DNA of 64,000 nt. Source: Hydrangea macrophylla (Eukaryota > Streptophyta > Magnoliopsida > Cornales > Hydrangeaceae). The notes under the pieces are model-generated. The model was not told the DNA's origin. It did no database searches and worked only from the letters and a program-made list of their open reading frames with translations. This document shows positions 10,601 through 19,600 of this stretch, one piece after another. Positions within the stretch are counted from its first letter, which is position 1; the number at the start of each line of letters is the position of its first letter. Position numbers and translations under genes: made by a program. The stretch spans positions 88,320,588 through 88,384,587 of the forward strand of contig CM066987.1 of NCBI GenBank assembly GCA_033977485.1, written 5' to 3'.

Positions 10601-13600
10601 TTTGAGAGTTATTTGAGGATAAAAAAAAATGTGTATAATTATTAATTTCCAACAAACATATTTCAGATTCCAAATAATTTCAAATTCCAACAAAAATTTG
10701 ATATATGTTTAGTTTTTTAGGGTTTAGTTTTTTTTATTATATATGTGATATATGTGCTTTTATGCCAATTTTGATTATCAGGGTCAAATATATATTTTAA
10801 AAAAAATAGTGTCCCCGACGTATGGTATCATGCTTTTTTGAGAAATAGCATATCGAGTCTATCGACGTATTCGAGTCGTGTCGCGTGTCCGTGTCGGTGC
10901 TTCTTGGCTATTGACCATTGAAGAAAGAGCCTAACAACATGGCCCAAAGTGCCTAAGCTCAAGTTACTAGTAACAAGCTTGTGGTATCCTTATAACCCAA
11001 CCACACAATTCTTAACAAATCAATGTGGGTATCCCAATCTATCCCACTCAAATACACGACGTCCTCATCGCATCACAAGGTCCACATGGTCCAGTAACTT
11101 CCCAGGTTGGCAAGCGTAGAACGCACCACACATGCCCACAACACTGCCAGGACCAGGGTTTGCTCTAATACCATTTGTAATATTCCAAGCCTACTTGCAA
11201 GTAACATGAAGAAAGACGCTAACAACGTGGCCCAAAATGCTTAAGCCAAAACTACTAGTGGCAAGCTTTTGGTGTTCTAATATGCTAACCACGGTTGTCA
11301 TAGTCAATGAGGGATATCACAATGCCCCGATGGTTAGACCGCTTGGTTGGTTATTCTTCATTGTCAAGAGGGGTAAAAAGAACAGGGTATTCTTGAGCAA
11401 TAATCTTTAACTGGGTGCTTTGGATGAAGCCTCTAAGAGTATCCACTTTGTATTTTATTCGACTACCAAAGGCATTCAAAGTCCCAACCATTCTTTGTTG
11501 AAGCCGAAAAATGGCTATTTTGTTCTGCTTTGTATTTCCAATTTTTGCCATTGACTTTATGAAATACTTTTCATGTCAATCCATATTTTCCAGAAACGCC
11601 ACCGGAATCTTCATCAGCAACCTAGCCACTAGCACATTTTCTCAACTAAAAAAATAAAATAAATCCTATAATCAAAACATATTACATTACCAAAAGGAAC
11701 AATTGAACTATTTCAGTTACTTGAACCTATAATCCAACACCTACTCTACAAGCTACTCACTACCCCTCTACTCTGTTGGAAACTTTCCAATACATAAGGT
11801 ACTTGACCAGTTGATTATATTACCAGTCGACTGATCATTCGCAGAAAGAAGTTTTAACGCACATAGTTCTGCAAAGTCACCTTCTAAATGGTGACTCTTG
11901 GACAAATTTTAGATATAAAATAAATGCTAGGGTTAATTACACTTTGCACCCTCGCAGTTTACTCTCGGTGTTGCCCCCTATAGGTTAAAAGTTGACACAG
12001 ACCTAAAGTTTCAATTCTGTATCACTTTGCACCTTGTCAAAAATTTGTTAGAATTATTGACGGAATTAAAATGAACTTCAACAAATTACAATGTTTTTTG
12101 AAGGAATTATTGGTAGAATTTTGGCAGAAGGTGCAAATTGACACAAACTAGAAACTCCAAGGTCTAATGCGTCAAGTTTCAAATGGGTCCCAAAATGCCA
12201 CCGAGTGTATATGTACGAGGATGCAAAGTGTAATTTACCAAACCAAACCAAACCAAACCTAGCCTCATGTCCCAATCAGTTGGGGTCAACTGTATGAATC
12301 ATTTTTCTCCATTCTGCACGATCAAGAGCTATATGTTCACTTAAATTATATATATTCATAACAAAATGTAATTTACCCTAAATACTAAATTGAATTCCAA
12401 AATACTCCTACAGAAAGTAATGTGATAATCAATAAAAAGATGAATCAATTTAACGCTAAAATCACTTTGGAAAACTTGAAACTTTTGAGACAAAATTCCA
12501 AGTACTAACTATTTGTTATTTCTCTCCCAACTCAACTAGATTTACATGAATACTGTGTTGCTACATAAATCATTATTTTGTACCGAGAAGATAGACTTGC
12601 AAAATCAAAAGGTGTTTTTGTGATTCTATTTTGTAGGTGCATGTTGGATAAATCCATTAATTTAGGAAAGATTTTGTTTTATTCTTTTTTATTTGATTAG
12701 ATTATAAATCCCATGACTTCTGGGATAGAGTTATGATTTGATTAGGATTAGATTAGGAAGTTTAATCTCCATCCCCACCCTATATATTGGTGTGCGTCTT
12801 ATAATTTGTTACTCCCTCCGTCCCTTTTTTTGAGTCCACCTTTGGGAACTCAACTTATTAAGGGGACAAAAAGAATCTACACCTACTTTCCACAATTGCC
12901 CCTAATCATTGCAATAGCTTTTTTAGTTTTGTCTTGGTGTAGATTTCAAGGAAGGGCAGTTTTGGAAAGTAAGTAAAAATTGTATACCAATTTAGGAAAG
13001 TGGACACTAATTTTGGGACATCCCAAAATGGAATATAGGACTCAAAAAAAGGGACGGAGGGAGTATTTAATTAAGTTAATACAATGTAGTCCTTTTGGGC
13101 ATCTCTCCTCCTCCTCTCCTTTCCTTTTCCCTACAAATTCTATTTTTCTACTTGGCATCAGAGCCAATCGTAGCCTCTAATATAACCAACACAATAGTCG
13201 CAGCTCAAGCCACAACTCCGAGGTCTTGCTGCACCCTCCATTAGGCCTTTGCAGCCCCTGCTAGACCTAGCTGCTACTTTTTCCCTTCTCCAGCCACAGC
13301 AGCAGCCGCCGCAACCTTCAGGCCTTCTCAGCTTTCGGCTACCCCTCTCTAGCCTTCGACCAGTCCCTAAGGCATTCTCCATACCTGCGCAGCTTCTCTT
13401 GGCCCTCTTATCACTTGTGGCCAGCCTTGCCTAGTCCCTTTCTGGCCTCCGGTAGCCAATAAGGGCTAGCTCCAGCATTCAACCAGCACTCTAGGGCTAT
13501 CTTCATCCTTTGCAAGCATTCGGCAACCACTTCCTGGCTGTGCCATCATCGGCCAGCCCTCATGAGCCCTCCTCAGCCTCTCCTGGCCCCCATCACCTGC

Positions 13601-16600
13601 GACCAGCTTTCATGGCCTTAACTGGTTGGGGCTTCCTCTTTTGGCCCATCTACGACCTTCGGCAGTCTCTCCTTGGCCTCCGTCACCATCGGTCAATCTC
13701 ATCCTGGCCTCCATCTCCATCAACCAACCTCTCCCTGCCGTTCTCCATATTCCGGCAACCTCCCTGGCCATTGCCATCTGCGGCCTGTCCTCTATGGGTT
13801 CCTGCGCAGCCTCAGTCTTTCCTGCGCAGCCCATGGGCTTCTCGGCCATCTCCCTTGCCCCTTTGTGGGCCCTTTTGATGGGCTTGAGCACGCTTGCGCT
13901 CGCCGATTGATTTGTTCTGCCGTGTTTTTTGGCAACCATGACCCTTTCCACTGCACCGTGATTTCCAGGCAATCTCTCCAACAGTTGGTTCCAGTTGATT
14001 AGATCTGCCGTGATTTCCAACAGCCTTTCTATTGCACCGTGACGTTTGGGCAATTTTTTGATGGGTTTTTCGCTTCTACTGGAATCACCTTGCTTCTTGG
14101 TTATGGTCGTTGGACATTTAGTAGTATCATTCACGTCCAATCCAAGTTCAAGTTGATCACTTCGTCAAAACTTGCTGGGGAGTGTTGAATTATAGGAAAA
14201 ATTCTAGATTCGAATGTAATCCAATCAAAACCATTCATTTAGGAAAGATTTTATTTTATTCTATTTTACTTGATTAGGTTATAAATCCCATGATTTGTGA
14301 GATAGAGTTATGGTTTAATTAGGATTAGATTGGGAAGTTTTATCTATATCTCTACGACTCTACCCTAATTTACTATTTAATTAAGCTAATACAATGTTAG
14401 TCCTATTGGACACCTCTCCGTCTCTCTTTCTCCTTTTCTTCCTTTTTCCTTTTCCCTACAAATTATGTTTTTTTACTGTGCAAAACATAGTAGGACAAAT
14501 AATTGATGGGCTTCATTGTATCTTGAAGGGGATTCACCAGAAACCTGCTTGTGCACCAATTTGGACAAAGTGGAGGGTGCGAATTTCGTCTTGAGCAAAA
14601 CGACACAGTAATGTGCTTTGACACCACTATCCTTCGACTTCAAACTCATCATTCCTACTTCTAGAAGTCAAAAGTATATCACAATTGCCACCAAGAATAT
14701 TAAGATGAAATTTGGCATATAGATATGGAACTCTCATCGATATGCCAAATGGCTCAAGAATTAGAAAAAAAGAACGCTTTGATGAAGGCAATTTTTGGCG
14801 TTGGCAAAAGAAGGTACACTTCCTCACCACCATCAATTGTCTATGTTCCCACAACACTAAGCCCTCAAAACAAGATGAGAGGATGACTCAAACACGAGAA
14901 AAGGCCAAGTGGAAGCAAGGTGACTCTGTCACTCTACATTTGCAAAGATCACATTCTAAATGCCATGTCGAACACGTTGTTCAACATCTATCATAACATG
15001 GGTTCCGTAAATTACATTGGGAGGTATTGTAAGCAAAATATTTAGCCGAAGATGCTTTTAGCAAGAAATTCATCGTAAGTCAGTTTTTTGATTTATGAAT
15101 GGTTGGCAATAAGTCGGTACTCAAAATATTTCACGAGTTCCAATGCATTCTCAATCAGCTCACCAACAAAATATGAAAATGGAGGATTCTATTTGCACCA
15201 TCAGCCAATAGGGATAAATTACCACCATCATGGAAAGACTACAAAAAGAGTCTTAACCATAAGGAGGAATTGTCTGTACATGGCCATGAAGTTAAGGACT
15301 TGAGAACTTATTTGTAATCAATTATGCTCAATGTGTCCGTCTAGTCATAAAAGGTCCTTGGTTCAAAACTGCAATTACCATAGCACCTAACGAAGCATGA
15401 TACATAGTGCTAACCGGAAGCTCCAGTCTAAAAGACGCCTATCTGATTATGTACTTGCCTCAAACAATGCTACAAGAAATATTTTGAAATTATATTTGTT
15501 TCAAAGAATGCAACAAACTAAATTTTGAAATGGGGGAGGATCAATGGAAATTTCAAAATCCAATTGTCTAATGTAATTTTTATATATATACATTAATACA
15601 TATACAGAACCCTTCTCATGAGGGAGTCCTCACTTTGTTAAATGAGGACTTTTGTTTACATCCGTTGGATCCAGTTTTCATTAAGAGTACTGAAGTAATT
15701 TCACAGATTGAAAACTTATCCAACTACTATTGTTGGTATGTCCCACATCGCCCATTTATAGCCCCTCTGTGCGGTCCATAAGGCTTTAGTTCCCCCTCTC
15801 CTTAAGGAGTTGAATGGGCTGGGCCTTACAAGTGATATCAGAGCTTGGTTGAGCTTGTCTTCCGACATGCCGAGTGTTCGACTGCTGTGGTCCAGGGGTA
15901 GAAGAGCAACTTCCCAACTGCGTAGCATTAGCAAACTGTTCTGCCACTGCTAGGGCCAACCTTGAATCCAAGGTCTCCGCCCGCCAACAAGAAGTTGAGA
16001 AAATAAACCTCAACAAAAAACTTTTTGAGGAATCAACAGGAAGTTGAAGAAGCTCAGGGCCGAAGGAGAGGACAATAGGAAGAAACTGGCCATCGCAGAC
16101 ACGGCGTTGAGCAAGCTCGACCAGGACACTAAGGGGCAGGCCGAGCAACTTCGAGCTTCTCAGCCTGAAGCCAACTCATAGAACTTTCAACTGCACCGGG
16201 CTAAGCAAGATGAGGTCAGGGCCGCCAAGTTATGGGGTGGCCTCCCAGAAGAGTCAGGCAAATTTTATCGGCCTAGAGGTCGATGCATTTGTACGTGCAC
16301 ACATATCTATATATGATGATGCCAAAATTTGGGTAAAGTAAATTAGAGTAGTTTTTAATGAGAGAGAGAGAAAGACAGTGAGAGACCGGTTTTTTTGTAT
16401 GTGGTTCCGCCCTGTTAATGAAGGAACCTACATCCACGCGTGTGTCTGAGCACGTTCACTATACTGTAAAAAGCCGGTGACCTGTGGTGAACCAACAACA
16501 GTTTGGAGCTACCGTAGGTCGGCCAAGCGTGATGATGACTGCTATAGAGGAGCTACGCAGACTGAAAAGTCGGTCCCCTTCTATGGGGGTGGGTGGTCTC

Positions 16601-19600
16601 TTTTATAGATGCAAGAGACCTACTCGTACAAGGAAGCTAATCAGATTAGGTAATATAATCCTGATTAGGATGTGATTGACACAAATCAAGCGAGTTTCCT
16701 ATTTGTATTAGAAAACTTTCTATAAATGCCATTAGTTTTCTAACTTGAGTAGGAAACTGTCTGGAACGTTTTGGATCATGCCTGTGGGCCAAGGTGAGTT
16801 GTCCCTGAGACGAGTCGTGCCTGCACGGTCTTCCCGATCTGTTGGTCAGGCCTGTTGGTCGAGCCTCGTGCATGTACCGCCCGGTTAAAGAGCAGAACCA
16901 CTCGGTTATGTAGTAGAGCCAATTTCCAGTGTATCAGTTGCCCCCCATTTCCAAGGTTGGCTGGATGCTATATCGGGACAAGTTTGGAAATCTGTTGATT
17001 GCTCGGGAAAGTTGTCTTGGAACTTTTGAGTCTTTTGAATTGCTCGGGAATTGGCTAAGAGTTGAGACTCAACCCAATTCGAAGTCTTTTGCTAAAGTTA
17101 GCTCCCAGGATGGTTATCTTCTGCCCGTAAATCTCCGTCAAGGTTGTGGGTAGAAGAATTTGACCATGTTGGAAAACCGACGTAAAGGGTGTTGCTTTAG
17201 GGTCCTTTTTATGCTAACTCCCCAGGATGGTTATCTTCCGTCCATCAAGCCTTCGTCAAGACTGTTGGGAAAAGAGCTTGACCATGTTGGTAGAACCGAC
17301 CTAAAGTGGGTTGCGTTAGGATCCTTTTTTACTCTTCTATCGTGGGCCAACCTAAGAGGTTTTAGCTACCTCCATCGTCAATTTGGACCTAAGTGGAGTT
17401 TAAGTCTCTGAATATTGTAGGCAGTCGGGTTGTCTAAGGGTTGTACTTAGTTACCTAAGGCCTGTAAATATTCGGTGTGACCTCCTGTAGTCTTTATTCC
17501 CTCTTGCCTCCCGAGCTATGTCGAGGTGGGCGTTGCGAGAACAATTACTGTAGGCAGCCGACCTAGAACGTTGGTAGTTGCAGGGTCTTTTGGAGCTTGT
17601 CATCATCAGCCACCTAGAGGGAATGTACCCCCCATCGCAGGTTATGAGCCTAAGCGAAGCCGACGCCTTGGGCGTAATTCCGAGGTCTTTTGTGCCTCGG
17701 GTGTAATTCCGAGGTCTTCTGTGCCTCGGGTGTAATTTCGAGCTCTTTTGTGCCTCGGGTGTAATCCCGAGGTCTTTGTAGGAGCTTTCCGATGTGATTT
17801 GTTGAGCCTCGGGCTATGATCGGGCAAGAGTATCACTGTAGTCGGGCTCGCCTGGACTGTTGGAGACAGGAGGTCAGGTTGGCATGACCGGGCTCCTGGT
17901 TATTCTGAGCTGGAGGTAAGGTCGGGATCATTGGATCCTGACTGCTGCAAATTGGAGGTCGGGTCGGGGCTGCCGGACTTAGACCGTTGTGAACTAAAGG
18001 TCGGGTCGGGGCTGTCGGACCCAGACCGTTGTGAATACTAGACACTGAAGGAACTGCCAGAACAACCGAACTTCTTTACGTTATTCCCCTCGGGAAGATC
18101 CCGCTTCCGCTCACTTCTTGTAGGCTCGTTACTTTCTTGCCCTGGGTCTTTGGTCTTTAGAAATTCTTTAGTGTTGATGTATTTTCCAACCCTCTCTGCG
18201 AGTTCAACCAAGGTTTCCGGTCGGTTTCTGTGAAACGATGTGGCGCACTTGGTGTGTTGAACTCCCGAGCAAAAGGCTGTAATGACGACTGTCTCGTTCA
18301 GGTTGCGAACTTGAAGCTTCTGTTGGTTGAATCGACCAGCGTAATCCTTCAATGACTTTTCCCTTCGCTGTCTGACAGTAAGTAGCTGGGTGTCAGGTTG
18401 CAGCTGGTCAAGCATGCCTATGAACTGGCTAATGAACTGCTTTCTGAGCTCCTTGAAGTTTTTGACCGATCGGGGCTTCAGGGAGTGAAACCATTGAGCG
18501 GCTTTCAAAGTGTTGGGGAAGGCCAGGCAATGTAGTTCGTCGGAGTTGGTGGACAGGGCCATCTGAGCCTTGTAGGTCCGGACGTGGTCGACCAGGCTTC
18601 CCGAGCCGTTATAAGAATCTAGGCGAGACAGTTTAAATTTGCGCGGGATGGCGGACCTCGTGATCTGGCTGGAGAACGGTGACTGTGTCTCGGTATTGGC
18701 TTGATTCCAAGTAGGGTTTTGGCCTAGCTTTTTGGCCACTCCGTCAATCTATTTCTGCAAATCCTTGATACGGGCCACCACACCATCCCGACCGGTATCC
18801 GGGACGTAGGTCGAGTTAGTGGAAGAGGCTTCCTTCTCATGGTGGTGTGCTGTACTCTAGGACCGGGCTCGGCTATGACTCCGGCCGATCGTGCGCCTAA
18901 GGCCACCTCGGGTCTTGACCGAGCGACCCAGGACCGATTCCCGGGCCATACACTCCTGCATTTTCTCCGGGCAACATGTCTACCGTTGATGTTTGTGGTG
19001 TCCTCAACGCGGGGCGGGTTGGCTCGGGCACGTTGTCTGGTCAAGATCGGTTCCCGACCGTACGCAACGTTCCCGGGCTGTTTCCCGGCCACTAGAGGAT
19101 TGCTTTGTTGGGCCAGCAGGGCTTCAATCTGTTGCTGGGTTTGACGCTGGATCTTCAAGAGCTGTGCAAGGGTCGCGGTGATCTGATATGGTATCAGGAC
19201 TGCCGGGGCTGGCGGGATAGCACGATCAGCCCACTGCGCAGCTTTCTTACCCTTCTCCGTAGGCATGACTGTCAGTTGAGAAATTTGTGTTTTGAGAAAT
19301 CTGTCGGTTCCCATAGACGGTGATGCCAAAATTTGGGTAAAGTAAATTAGAGCAGTTTTTAATGAGAGAGAGAGAGAGAGACAATGAGAGACCCGTTTTT
19401 TTGTATGTGGTCCGGCCTTGTTAATGAAGGAACCTACATACACGTGTGTGTCTGAGCACGTTCACTATACTGTAAAAGTCGGTGATCTGTGGTGAACCAA
19501 CAGTTTGGAGCTACTGTAGGTCGGTCGGACGTGATGATGACTGCTATAGAGGTGCTACACAGACAGAAAAGTCGATCCCTTTCTATGGGGGTGGGTGGTC

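Larger units (their letters stand above)
12642..14477 (+). mobile_element. Small non-autonomous Ty1-copia element
   Basis: Two LTRs (12642-13152 and 14183-14477) flank about 1.03 kb of interior and are bounded by a 5-bp target duplication GTGCA (12637-12641 and 14478-14482). A primer site follows the left LTR and CTTGCTGGGGAG precedes the right LTR as polypurine tract. The interior is C-rich and has frames of 61-176 codons on both strands but no gag, protease, integrase or reverse transcriptase. It must have moved using proteins supplied in trans. Confidence 0.85.

Noticed and set aside
11351..11551. A 66-codon minus-strand frame (MAKIGNTKQN...)
   Set aside because: No family match, no exon partners and no supporting signals; kept only as a note in the region entry.
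13510..14140. Pro/Ser-rich and basic frames on both strands inside the small copia element
   Set aside because: They overlap each other on both strands and arise from C-rich non-coding sequence; no domain is recognisable.
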